Positions 16,347 through 24,483 of a stretch of DNA of 45,918 nucleotides are shown piece after piece. A model generated the notes under the pieces. It ran no database searches. It saw only the letters and a program-made list of their open reading frames with translations, and had not been told where the DNA came from. The stretch lies in assembly GCF_030530635.1 (NCBI RefSeq), contig NZ_JAUMUL010000021.1:1-45918 (forward strand). The letters are read 5' to 3'. The position numbers and the translations under genes are program-made. The DNA is from Actinomyces sp. GTDB lineage: Bacteria > Actinomycetota > Actinomycetes > Actinomycetales > Actinomycetaceae. Numbering within the stretch: the stretch's first letter is position 1; each line of letters starts with the position of its first letter.

Positions 16347-16391
16347 TGATTAACGCCCGCGCGCGCCACCGGCGTGCGCGGGCGTTAATCA
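16347..16391 (+). terminator. Strong intercistronic hairpin between gap and pgk
   Basis: The arms TGATTAACGCCC... (from 16347) and ...GGGCGTTAATCA (to 16391) form a 21-bp stem with one G-U pair and a 3-nt loop (ACC). No U-run follows on either strand, so it may be a partial terminator, a processing site or a 3' stabiliser that sets different gap and pgk levels, rather than a canonical terminator. Confidence 0.7.
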
Positions 16392-16443
16392 ATCACCCCC
16401 ACTCACCCGTAAATCCACGTCACATTCAACACTGCGAGGTTTC

Positions 16444-17637
16444 ATGAAGACCATCGAGTCCCTGGGCGACCTGAAGGGCAAGCGCGTCCTGGTCCGCTCC
16501 GACTTCAACGTTCCGCTCGACGACGACAAGAACATCACCGACGACGGCCGCATCCGCGCCGCGCTGCCGACCCTGAAGACTCTGCTCGACGCCGGCGCCA
16601 AGGTCATCGTCGCCGCCCACCTGGGCCGCCCCAAGGGCAAGGTCAACCCGGACTTCTCACTCGCCCCGGTCGCCAAGCGGCTGGCCGAGTTGGCCGAAGT
16701 GGACGTGACCCTGGCCGAGGACACCGTCGGCGAAGGTGCCAAAGCGGCGGTCGCCGCCCTGGAGCCCGGCAACATCGTGCTGTTGGAGAACGTGCGCTTC
16801 AACGCCGCGGAGACCTCCAAGGACGATGCCGAGCGCTCCGTCTTCGCCGAGCAGCTCGCCGCCCTGGCTGACGTGTTCGTCTCCGACGGCTTCGGCGTCG
16901 TGCACCGCAAGCAGGCCTCCGTCTACGACGTCGCCCGCATTCTTCCGGCCGCCTCCGGTCTGCTGGTCGCCAAGGAGATCGAGTCTCTCGGCAGGGCCGT
17001 CAACGACCCCGAGCGCCCCTACACCGTGGTGTTGGGCGGTTCGAAGGTCTCCGACAAGCTCGGCGTCATTGCCAACCTGCTTACCAAGGCCGACCGGCTT
17101 CTGATCGGTGGCGGCATGGCCTACACCTTCCTCGCCGCCCAGGGTCACGAGGTCGGCACCTCTCTGCTTGAGCAGGACCAGATCGACACGGTCAAGGGAT
17201 ACCTGGAAACCGCGAAGGCCAACGGGGTGGAGCTGCTTCTGCCCGTCGACACCGTCGTTGCCCCCGAGTTCAAGCCGGATGCCCCGGCCACCGTGGTTGC
17301 CTCCGACGCCATCCCGGCGGACCAGATGGGACTGGACATCGGCCCCAAGACCCGGGAGCTGTTCGCCCAGGCGATCGCATCCTCCAAGACGGTCGTGTGG
17401 AACGGTCCCATGGGCGTGTTCGAGTTCCCGGCTTTCGCCGAGGGCACCAAGGCTGTCGCCCAGGCCATCTCCGCATCCGAGGCCTTCTCCGTGATCGGCG
17501 GCGGCGACTCCGCTGCGGCCGTGCGCACGCTCGGCTTCGACGAGTCCACCTTCTCCCACATCTCCACCGGTGGCGGCGCCTCCCTGGAGTTGCTGGAGGG
17601 AAAGACGCTGCCCGGCATCGCCGTCCTTGATGACTGA
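16444..17637 (+). CDS. pgk: Phosphoglycerate kinase
   Basis: Transfers phosphate from 1,3-bisphosphoglycerate to ADP. The 397 residues contain the N-terminal substrate site KRVLVRSDFNVPLDD, the HLGRPKG loop, ENVRF, DGFGVVHRKQASVYD, the hinge region GPKTRELFAQAI and the nucleotide site GGGDSAAAV...ISTGGGASLELLEG. The ATG at 16444 is 52 nt after the intercistronic hairpin; only a weak GAGG precedes it. It lies between gap and tpiA in the standard glycolytic cluster, 42 nt before tpiA. Confidence 0.97.
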   Translation: MKTIESLGDLKGKRVLVRSDFNVPLDDDKNITDDGRIRAALPTLKTLLDAGAKVIVAAHLGRPKGKVNPDFSLAPVAKRLAELAEVDVTLAEDTVGEGAKAAVAALEPGNIVLLENVRFNAAETSKDDAERSVFAEQLAALADVFVSDGFGVVHRKQASVYDVARILPAASGLLVAKEIESLGRAVNDPERPYTVVLGGSKVSDKLGVIANLLTKADRLLIGGGMAYTFLAAQGHEVGTSLLEQDQIDTVKGYLETAKANGVELLLPVDTVVAPEFKPDAPATVVASDAIPADQMGLDIGPKTRELFAQAIASSKTVVWNGPMGVFEFPAFAEGTKAVAQAISASEAFSVIGGGDSAAAVRTLGFDESTFSHISTGGGASLELLEGKTLPGIAVLDD

Positions 17638-17679
17638 CAGGCACCCAACCAATCCCATCCCAAGCTAAGGAATCCGATT

Positions 17680-18459
17680 ATGAGCAACCGCACCCCGCTG
17701 ATGGCGGGCAACTGGAAGATGAACCTCGACCACCTTGAGGCCAACCACCTGGTGCAGGGCTTGGCCATGGCGCTGAGTGACGCCGGCCACGACTACGCCA
17801 AGTGTGAGGTCCTGGTCATTCCGCCGTTCACGGACATCCGCTCCGTCCAAACCGTGGTGGAGGCCGACGGACTTGACATCAAGTACGGTGCGCAGGACGT
17901 GTCCATCCACGACAACGGCGCCTACACCGGTGAGATCTCCACCTCCATGCTGAGCAAGCTCGGCTGCAGCTACGTGGTCATGGGCCACTCTGAGCGCCGT
18001 GAGTACCACAGCGAGTCTGATGAGTTGGTCGGCGCCAAGGCCCGCAAGGCCCTGGACGCCGGCATGACCCCGATCCTGTGCTGCGGTGAGGCCCTTGAGG
18101 TGCGCAAGGCCGGCACCCATGTGGACTTCGTGCTCGGCCAGATCCGGGCCGCCCTGGCCGGCTGGTCTGCCGAGGACGTCGCCAAGATCGTGATCGCCTA
18201 CGAGCCCATCTGGGCCATTGGCACCGGTGAGACCGCCACCGCCGAGGACGCTCAGGAGGTGTGCGGTGCCATCCGTGAGGCCCTGCGTGCCGACTACGGT
18301 GACGCCACCGCCGAGGCGACCCGTGTTCTGTACGGCGGCTCCGCCAAGCCCGCCAACATCAAGGAGCTCATGGCCCAGGCGGACATCGACGGCGCCCTCG
18401 TCGGCGGCGCCTCGTTGAAGGCCGACTCCTTTGCGCAGATGGCCGGCTTCTACGCCTGA
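17680..18459 (+). CDS. tpiA: Triosephosphate isomerase
   Basis: Interconverts dihydroxyacetone phosphate and glyceraldehyde-3-phosphate. The 259 residues show the active-site Lys in LMAGNWKMNLD, the catalytic His in MGHSERREYHSESD, the catalytic Glu in VIAYEPIWAIGTG and the phosphate loop RVLYGGSAKPANIKE. AAGGA lies 8 nt before the ATG. It is co-directional with pgk, and a hairpin follows at 18479-18519. Confidence 0.97.
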   Translation: MSNRTPLMAGNWKMNLDHLEANHLVQGLAMALSDAGHDYAKCEVLVIPPFTDIRSVQTVVEADGLDIKYGAQDVSIHDNGAYTGEISTSMLSKLGCSYVVMGHSERREYHSESDELVGAKARKALDAGMTPILCCGEALEVRKAGTHVDFVLGQIRAALAGWSAEDVAKIVIAYEPIWAIGTGETATAEDAQEVCGAIREALRADYGDATAEATRVLYGGSAKPANIKELMAQADIDGALVGGASLKADSFAQMAGFYA

Positions 18460-18478
18460 TCTGTGTTGCACATAGGTG

Positions 18479-18519
18479 GCAGGTGCGCCCGATTCCTTTA
18501 TGGAACCGGGCGCACCTGC
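18479..18519 (+). terminator. Hairpin after tpiA
   Basis: GCAGGTGCGCCCG (18479-18491) pairs perfectly over 13 bp with CGGGCGCACCTGC (18507-18519), and TTCC/GGAA extends the stem inside. It lacks a U-run. It probably ends or stabilises the gap-pgk-tpiA transcript before the secG promoter. Confidence 0.7.
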
Positions 18520-18541
18520 GCACAATGGGCCGGCCATCGGG

Positions 18542-18547
18542 TAGAGT
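18542..18547 (+). promoter_or_regulatory. Putative -10 box of secG
   Basis: TAGAGT about 78 nt upstream of the secG start and just downstream of the tpiA hairpin. It fits the TAGNNT pattern. Confidence 0.4.
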
Positions 18548-18624
18548 CGCCGTCGGCTAGGCGGTATCGGCCTTCCCGCTACGCCGGTTGAGCCGGCCGA
18601 GACAGACGACGAAGGGAACACGGC

Positions 18625-18867
18625 GTGGGTGTGCTGACCATCATCCTGCAAGTGCTACTGGTGCTCTCCAGCTTCTTCCTGATCATGACGATCCTCATGC
18701 ACAAGGGCAAGGGCGGCGGCCTGTCTGACATGTTCGGCGGCGGCATCACCTCCTCCGCGGGCTCCTCCGGCGTCGCCGAACGCAACCTCAACCGCATCAC
18801 CGTCGGTGTGGCTCTGCTGTGGGCCGGCACCATCATCGGCCTCGGGTTGGTCGCCCGCTTCGCCTGA
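18625..18867 (+). CDS. secG: Preprotein translocase subunit SecG
   Basis: An 80-residue inner-membrane component of the SecYEG export channel. It has two transmembrane helices (about 2-24 and 57-78) joined by the conserved cytosolic loop HKGKGGGLSDMFGGGITSSAGSSGVAERNLNRIT. The GTG at 18625 has AGGGAA upstream. The tpiA-secG order is conserved in actinobacteria. xerD begins 28 nt downstream. Confidence 0.93.
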   Translation: MGVLTIILQVLLVLSSFFLIMTILMHKGKGGGLSDMFGGGITSSAGSSGVAERNLNRITVGVALLWAGTIIGLGLVARFA

Positions 18868-18895
18868 CGGGGACGGTGCCGTCACGAAGCCGTCG

Positions 18896-19885
18896 ATGTC
18901 TCCATCCGCCGGCCCCGCTGTCGACCGCCGCGGGGACGGGCTTGAGCGGGCGCGGGCCGGCTACCTGGCCCACCTGCGGGTGGAGCGGGGGCTCAGCCCG
19001 AACACGCTTAATGCCTACGAACGCGACCTGGTGCGTTACACCGAGTTCTTGCGCAGCCGCTCCATTCACGCGCCCGGCCAGGTAGGTGAGGCGGATGTGG
19101 CCGACTTCCTGGAGGCGCTGCGCACCGGTGCCGACGGCGGCCGCCCACTGGCCGCGTCCTCCGCGTCGCGCACCGTTACCGCCGTACGCGGCTGGCACAA
19201 GTTCCTTCATGCCGAGGGGGTCACCGCCGCCGACCCGTCGGCGCCGGTGCGTCCGCCGCAGGTGGGGCGACGACTGCCCAAGGCATTGACCGTCGACGAA
19301 GTGCGGCGCCTGCTTGAGGCCGCAGACGCCGACGACTCCCCGGCCGGCCTGCGTGACCGTGCCCTTTTGGAACTGCTGTATGCCACCGGTGCCCGTATCT
19401 CCGAGGCGGTCGGTCTGGTCGTGGACGACCTGGACGCGGCCTCCGGATGCCTGCGTCTGTTCGGCAAGGGCCGCAAGGAGAGGATCGTGCCGATGGGCGG
19501 ATACGGGTGGGACGCCCTGGATGCCTACCTGGTACGCGGACGCCCGGTCCTTGCGGCGAAGGGACGGGGGGTGCCGGAGGTCTTCCTCAACACTCTCGGA
19601 CGGCCCCTGTCACGGCAGTCCGCCTGGGCGGTGCTGCAACAGGCGGCTCGACGCGCCGGCCTCATTGGCGCCGACGAGGCGACCGCACAGGAGGACCGGC
19701 GCATCTCCCCGCATACGCTGCGTCACTCCTTCGCGACCCACCTGCTGGCAGGGGGAGCGGATGTGCGGGTAGTGCAGGAGATGTTGGGGCACGCCTCCGT
19801 GACCACCACCCAGATCTACACCAAGGTAACCGTCGACCACCTGCGCGAGGTGTACGCCACCAGCCATCCGCGCGCCCGCGGCTGA
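18896..19885 (+). CDS. xerD: Tyrosine recombinase XerD
   Basis: A 329-residue site-specific recombinase that with XerC resolves chromosome dimers at dif. The N-terminal SAM-like DNA-binding domain (YLAHLRVERGLSPNTLNAYERDL) is followed by the catalytic domain with Arg in YATGARISEAVGL, HTLRHSFATHLL (His and Arg), LGHASVTTTQIYT (His and the Tyr nucleophile). XerD rather than XerC is chosen from the adjacency to parA-scpA-scpB, which is usual for xerD. The ATG at 18896 is the only suitable start near the conserved N terminus. About 15 variable residues precede the fold. Confidence 0.9.
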   Translation: MSPSAGPAVDRRGDGLERARAGYLAHLRVERGLSPNTLNAYERDLVRYTEFLRSRSIHAPGQVGEADVADFLEALRTGADGGRPLAASSASRTVTAVRGWHKFLHAEGVTAADPSAPVRPPQVGRRLPKALTVDEVRRLLEAADADDSPAGLRDRALLELLYATGARISEAVGLVVDDLDAASGCLRLFGKGRKERIVPMGGYGWDALDAYLVRGRPVLAAKGRGVPEVFLNTLGRPLSRQSAWAVLQQAARRAGLIGADEATAQEDRRISPHTLRHSFATHLLAGGADVRVVQEMLGHASVTTTQIYTKVTVDHLREVYATSHPRARG

Positions 19886-19928
19886 TGGGTGGCAGGCCAG
19901 TCGCCACTCCACGTGCCGCCACTTCGGC

Positions 19929-19934
19929 TAGGCT
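19929..19934 (+). promoter_or_regulatory. -10 box of the parA-scpAB operon, leaderless geometry
   Basis: TAGGCT, exactly 6 nt, then the GTG start of parA at 19941. No ribosome site. This is probably the promoter for parA-scpA-scpB-rluB-tyrA. Confidence 0.6.
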
Positions 19935-19940
19935 GCCGGT

Positions 19941-20828
19941 GTGAGTGACGCGAAGCAACCCGGCCTGATCGATCCGCCCGAGACCTTTGCCGACTACCAG
20001 CAGGAGGAGGACGCGAAGGTCTTCCCGGTCCCGGCGCCGCTCGACTCCCATGGCCCGGCGCGCGTCATCGCCATGTGCAACCAAAAGGGTGGCGTCGGTA
20101 AGACGACCACCACCATCAACCTGGGCGCCGCTCTGGCCGAATACGGGCGCCGTGTGCTGGTCGTCGACTTCGACCCGCAGGGCGCGGCCAGCGCCGGTCT
20201 GGGAGTCAACGCCAACGAATTGGACAAGACCGTCTACGACATGCTGGTCGCCGTCCGCCCAGACGTGCGACCAATCATCCACTCCACCTCCGTTGATGGC
20301 CTTGATCTGATTCCGGCGAACATCGACCTGTCCGCAGCCGAGGTACAACTGGTGGGCGAGGTCGCCCGTGAGCAGGCGCTCGCCCGCGTGCTGCGGCCCG
20401 TACTGGACGACTATGACGCCGTTATCGTGGACTGCCAGCCCTCCCTCGGGCTGCTGACCGTCAACGCGCTTACCGCCGCCCACGGCGTCATGATCCCCCT
20501 GGAGACCGAGTTCTTCGCTCTGCGCGGCGTAGCCCTCCTGGTGGAGACGGTGGACCGGGTGCGTGATCGCATCAACCCGCGCCTGCAGATCGACGGCATC
20601 CTGGCTACCATGGTGGACCCGCGCACCCTCCACTCCCGGGAGGTCCTCGAACGTCTGACCGAGGCCTTCGGCGACAAGCTCCTCGACACGCAGATCCGCC
20701 GCACCGTCAAATTCCCGGACGCCTCCGTCGCGAGTGAGCCGATCACCACTTACGCCCCCGGCCACCCGGGTGCCGAGGCCTACCGGCGCCTGGCCCGGGA
20801 GGTCATCGCCCGCGGCAATGTCGCCTGA
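19941..20828 (+). CDS. ParA/Soj-family partition ATPase
   Basis: A 295-residue deviant Walker-A ATPase (MCNQKGGVGKTTTTINLGAAL, Walker A' DFDPQGAAS, Walker B DYDAVIVDCQPSLGLLT) that binds DNA nonspecifically when ATP-loaded. No parB follows. It heads an scpA-scpB operon and overlaps scpA by 11 nt, the orphan-ParA arrangement found in many actinobacteria; the main parAB pair is expected near the origin. A role with condensin loading or segregation is inferred from context. The N-terminal ~35 residues are acidic and variable. The GTG start is set by the TAGGCT box 6 nt upstream. Confidence 0.88.
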   Translation: MSDAKQPGLIDPPETFADYQQEEDAKVFPVPAPLDSHGPARVIAMCNQKGGVGKTTTTINLGAALAEYGRRVLVVDFDPQGAASAGLGVNANELDKTVYDMLVAVRPDVRPIIHSTSVDGLDLIPANIDLSAAEVQLVGEVAREQALARVLRPVLDDYDAVIVDCQPSLGLLTVNALTAAHGVMIPLETEFFALRGVALLVETVDRVRDRINPRLQIDGILATMVDPRTLHSREVLERLTEAFGDKLLDTQIRRTVKFPDASVASEPITTYAPGHPGAEAYRRLAREVIARGNVA

Positions 20829-21702
20829 AACGTCGCCCGAGACGCTCACCGCAGCTGTGCCCGCCGCGGCTCGGCCGCCTGAGCCGGAGAACCCGCAGCT
20901 GGATGCCTCCGGTCCGGTCGACCCCGCACAGGTGCCGGGCTTCAGCGTAAACCTGCCCCAGTTCGAGGGCCCCTTCGACCTGCTGCTCACCCTCATAGCC
21001 CGCAAACGGCTCGACATCACTGAACTCGCCCTGGCGGAGGTCACTGATGACTTCATCGCCTATATGCGCGCCGACTGGGACCTGGGACGCGCCACCGAGT
21101 TCCTGGTCATCGCTTCCACCCTGCTGGCGCTCAAGGCGCACCGGCTGCTTCCGCACGACCCCGATGAGGCCGATGAGGACATGGAGCTGCTGGAGGCCCG
21201 CGACCTGCTCTTCGCCCGCCTGCTGCAGTACCGCGCCTACAAGGAGGCCGCCGCCGCCTTCCGCGCCCGCGCCGAAACCGCCTCCCGCACTCACCCCCGC
21301 GTCGTCAGCCTACCGCCCGAACTCGCGGCCCTGCTGCCCCGGCTCGTGTCCACCATCGACGCCGAGGACCTGGCCCGCATCGCCGCCGACGTCTTCACCC
21401 GGCCCCGGGATCCGGGTGTGCAAACGGTGCACCTGCACGAGCGCGTCCCCGTGGGGGAGCAGTTACAGCTGATCGTCGACCGGCTGCGCCATTCCGGCAC
21501 GTTGACCTTCACCGAGTTGACCGCCGATGCGGGCCGCACCGCAGTGATCGTCGCCCGCTTCCTGGCGGTGTTGATCCTGTACCGTCAGGGCGGCATCGAC
21601 CTGGCCCAGGACGCACCCATGGAGGAGATCACCGTCACCTGGCGCGGCTACGCGGAGGTGGATGCCATGACGTCCCCCGAGCTGGAGGAGGAGTTCGCAT
21701 GA
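20818..21702 (+). CDS. scpA: Segregation and condensation protein A
   Basis: ScpA is the kleisin that bridges SMC heads in the bacterial condensin. The 294-residue product has a variable acidic, Pro-rich first ~40 residues, then the conserved FSVNLPQFEGPFDLLLTLIARKRLDITELALAEVTDDFIAYM N-domain, a central linker, and the C-terminal winged helix (FTELTADAGRTAVIVARFLAVLILYRQGGIDLAQ). The ATG at 20818 overlaps the end of parA by 11 nt, implying translational coupling; scpB follows with a 4-nt ATGA overlap. Confidence 0.93.
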   Translation: MSPETSPETLTAAVPAAARPPEPENPQLDASGPVDPAQVPGFSVNLPQFEGPFDLLLTLIARKRLDITELALAEVTDDFIAYMRADWDLGRATEFLVIASTLLALKAHRLLPHDPDEADEDMELLEARDLLFARLLQYRAYKEAAAAFRARAETASRTHPRVVSLPPELAALLPRLVSTIDAEDLARIAADVFTRPRDPGVQTVHLHERVPVGEQLQLIVDRLRHSGTLTFTELTADAGRTAVIVARFLAVLILYRQGGIDLAQDAPMEEITVTWRGYAEVDAMTSPELEEEFA

Positions 21703-22361
21703 CCACCCCGGTTTCTTCGAGCGCGGGCGCACGGGAGCCGGTGCCTGTGGCGCAGGAGGAGCTGCGTGCCGCCGTCGAGGCCGTCCTGGTAGTAGCCGAT
21801 GAGCCGGTTACCGCCGCCGCCCTCGCCGCCGCCCTGGGCTCGCATGAGGACGATGTGGAGGCGCTGCTGGAGTCACTCGCCGCCGAATACGCCGGGAAGC
21901 ACAGTGGCGACAACGGTGGGGCCGACGAGGACGCGGCCGAGGTCCGAGCCCGCGGCTTCGTGCTGCGGCGCGCCGCCGGCGGTTGGCGGCTCGCCTCCGC
22001 ACCCCGCTTCGGTGATCTGGTGGAGCGATTCGTCATCGGCGGAGCCACCGCGCGTCTGTCGCAGGCGGCCCTGGAGACCCTGGCCGTGATCGCCTACCGG
22101 CAGCCCGTCACGCGTGGCCGGGTGGCGGCGGTACGCGGCGTGAACGTCGACGGGGTGGTGCGCACCCTGCACGCCCGCGGTCTGATCGAGGAGGCCGGCA
22201 CCGAGCCGTCCGGCGCCATCCTCTACCGCACCACCAGTGAATTCCTGGAGTACCTGGGACTGGACTCGCTAGAAGATCTGCCGCCCCTGGCCCCCTACCT
22301 GCCCGATGCATCTTCCCTGGGAGACATCGAGGAGGAGATCACCGGAAGGATACTGCCATGA
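21699..22361 (+). CDS. scpB: Segregation and condensation protein B
   Basis: The 220-residue partner of ScpA, a dimer of tandem winged-helix domains that completes SMC-ScpAB. Conserved stretches are LRAAVEAVLVVADEPVTAAALAAAL, GFVLRRAAGGWRLASAPRFGDLVERFV, LSQAALETLAVIAYRQPVTRGRVAAVRGVNVDGVVRTLHARGLIEE and LYRTTSEFLEYLGLDSLEDLPPL. It is joined to scpA and to the downstream pseudouridine synthase by ATGA overlaps. Confidence 0.94.
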   Translation: MTTPVSSSAGAREPVPVAQEELRAAVEAVLVVADEPVTAAALAAALGSHEDDVEALLESLAAEYAGKHSGDNGGADEDAAEVRARGFVLRRAAGGWRLASAPRFGDLVERFVIGGATARLSQAALETLAVIAYRQPVTRGRVAAVRGVNVDGVVRTLHARGLIEEAGTEPSGAILYRTTSEFLEYLGLDSLEDLPPLAPYLPDASSLGDIEEEITGRILP

Positions 22362-23311
22362 CCAAGCGCATGGATCCCCACGAGGGCACTAGTGCCGAGG
22401 CTGCACTGCACTTCGGTGCCGAGGAGTTCTACGACGCCGACGATCTGGAGGAGATCGGCTACGAGGCCGCCGAGCCGACGGACGCCCAGGATGCTGGCGC
22501 CGGAGGGGAACGCGAACTCGCGCCGGATGACCCCTACACGGACGGCGGGCAGCGGCTACAGAAGGTGTTGGCGCACGCGGGAGTGGGGTCCCGGCGCGTA
22601 TGCGAGCAGTTGATCGCCGCCGGCAGGGTCAGCGTGGATGGGGTGCGGGTCACCGAACCCGGCGTGCGGGTGGATCCCGCCGCCCAGGAGATCCGGGTGG
22701 ACGGCTCCCGGGTGCTCACCGACCCCGACGTCATCACCGTCATGCTGCACAAGCCAGCCGGCGTGGTCACCACCATGGAGGACCCGGAGGGGCGCCCCAC
22801 AGTCGCCGAGTACGCCGAGCGCTACCTGGCGGAACACGCCGAGCAGCTGGGCGGAACGGAGAGGGCCGCCTCCCTCCGGCTGGTGCATGTGGGTCGGCTG
22901 GACGCCGAGACCGAGGGGCTGCTGCTGCTGTCCAATGACGGCGAACTCACCCACCGGCTCACGCACCCCAGCTACGAGGTCGCCAAGACTTACGTGGCCG
23001 TGGTCAAGGGGCGCATGGGCCCGGGTGTGCCGCGTCGATTGCGGCGCGGCATCGAGCTGGACGACGGTCCGATCACCGCGGACCGCGTGGTGGTGAAGGA
23101 CACCTCGCCGCGTGCCTCCATTGTGGAGGTCACGCTGCACTCGGGTCGCAACCGTATCGTGCGGCGCATGCTCGCCGCCGTCGGCCACCCCGTCACCCGC
23201 CTGTCCCGCACCCGGATCGGGCCGCTGGCACTCGGCGACCTGCGCCCGGGTGCCATGCGGGCACTGACCGGTGCGGAGGTAAGCGCCCTGCAGCAGGAGG
23301 CGGGGCTATGA
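22358..23311 (+). CDS. rluB: Pseudouridine synthase, RluB/RsuA family
   Basis: A 317-residue enzyme that isomerises uridine to pseudouridine in rRNA. An acidic ~65-residue N-terminal tail precedes an S4 RNA-binding domain (RLQKVLAHAGVGSRRVCEQLIAAGRVSVDG), then the catalytic domain with the active-site Asp in VGRLDAETEGLLLLSNDGEL and the RNA-contacting SGRNRIVRRMLAAVGHPV. The position after scpB is conserved and points to the 23S rRNA enzyme RluB, though target assignment is by analogy. ATGA overlaps on both sides show tight coupling. Confidence 0.9.
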   Translation: MTKRMDPHEGTSAEAALHFGAEEFYDADDLEEIGYEAAEPTDAQDAGAGGERELAPDDPYTDGGQRLQKVLAHAGVGSRRVCEQLIAAGRVSVDGVRVTEPGVRVDPAAQEIRVDGSRVLTDPDVITVMLHKPAGVVTTMEDPEGRPTVAEYAERYLAEHAEQLGGTERAASLRLVHVGRLDAETEGLLLLSNDGELTHRLTHPSYEVAKTYVAVVKGRMGPGVPRRLRRGIELDDGPITADRVVVKDTSPRASIVEVTLHSGRNRIVRRMLAAVGHPVTRLSRTRIGPLALGDLRPGAMRALTGAEVSALQQEAGL

Positions 23312-24471
23312 GCGCCATCGGCAACCCCTCGGCAGTCCTAGCCACCCGGGGACCGGTGCTGGTGGTCGGCACCGGCCTGCTGGGTACCTCCCTGGCGCTG
23401 GCCCTGACTGGCGCGGGCGTCGAGGTGCAGCTGGCCGACACCTCACCCACCTCCTTGGCACTCGCGCGCGACATGGGGGCCGGACGTGTACGCGAACAGG
23501 ACAGCGCCGAGCCGAGGATGGTGGTGGTGGCCACCCCGCCGGACGTGGCCGCCGAGGTGGTCCTGCGTGAGCTGGCCGACCACCCGGAGGCGGTGGTCAC
23601 CGACGTGGCCAGCGTCAAGGAACGCATCGGCGCCGAGGTGCGCCGCCGCGGCGGCGCGAAGGCGCGCCGGTACGTGGGTTCCCATCCCATGGCCGGGCGG
23701 GAGCGGTCCGGTGCCGGCGCCGCCGACTCCGACCTGTTCGCCGGCCGTCCCTGGGTGGTCATCGCCGACGGGGCGGTCCCGGACGCGGAACTTGCCGTGC
23801 GCAACCTGGCCGTCGACGTCGGCGCCACCCCGGTGCGCATGAGTGCCGCCGAGCACGATGCCGCCGTCGCCGCCGTCAGCCATGTGCCCCAACTGGTCAG
23901 CTCCCTATTGGCCGCTCGGCTGGAGACTCTTCCCGAGAACGCGCTCGGCCTGGCCGGGCAGGGACTGCGCGACACCACCCGGATCGCTGCCTCCGATCCG
24001 CGGCTGTGGTCGGCCATCGTGGTCGGCAACGCCGGACCGGTGGTGGGCATGCTGCGCCGACTGCGGGAGGACCTGGACGCCCTGATATCCGGGATCGCAC
24101 CGGCCGCCGTCGACCCGGACGACCCCGCATACACCGCCGCGGGGGACGCCGGCTCCATCGCCCCGGGCGCCGTCGGCTCCATTACCGACCTGATGACCCG
24201 CGGCAATGCCGGGCAGGCCCGCATACCGGGCAAGCACGGCGGGGCACCGCGCCGTTACGCACAGGTGCAGGTGCTGGTGCCCGACTCCGCCGGCTCACTC
24301 GGCCGTCTGTTCTCCGACGTCGGCAAGGCAGGCGTCAACATTGAGGACTTCGCCATGGAACACTCGCCCGGCCAGAGCGCCGGCCTGGCCATGCTCTCGG
24401 TCATGCCGGCCGCGGCGCAGAGCCTGGAGGAGGCCCTGGACGCCCGCGGCTGGCGCGTGGTCGTGGCCTGA
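23308..24471 (+). CDS. tyrA: Prephenate dehydrogenase with C-terminal ACT domain
   Basis: Oxidatively decarboxylates prephenate to 4-hydroxyphenylpyruvate in tyrosine synthesis. The 387 residues begin with a Rossmann motif (VLVVGTGLLGTSLALALTGAGVEVQLAD), contain TDVASVKERI and the catalytic His in VGSHPMAGRERSGAGAA, plus AAVSHVPQLVSSLLAA. They end in an ACT-like domain (YAQVQVLVPDSAGSLGRLFSDVGKAGVNIEDFAMEH) that could mediate tyrosine feedback. The ATGA overlap with rluB makes it part of the scpAB operon. Confidence 0.9.
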   Translation: MSAIGNPSAVLATRGPVLVVGTGLLGTSLALALTGAGVEVQLADTSPTSLALARDMGAGRVREQDSAEPRMVVVATPPDVAAEVVLRELADHPEAVVTDVASVKERIGAEVRRRGGAKARRYVGSHPMAGRERSGAGAADSDLFAGRPWVVIADGAVPDAELAVRNLAVDVGATPVRMSAAEHDAAVAAVSHVPQLVSSLLAARLETLPENALGLAGQGLRDTTRIAASDPRLWSAIVVGNAGPVVGMLRRLREDLDALISGIAPAAVDPDDPAYTAAGDAGSIAPGAVGSITDLMTRGNAGQARIPGKHGGAPRRYAQVQVLVPDSAGSLGRLFSDVGKAGVNIEDFAMEHSPGQSAGLAMLSVMPAAAQSLEEALDARGWRVVVA

Positions 24472-24483
24472 CGGCGGTGCAGC

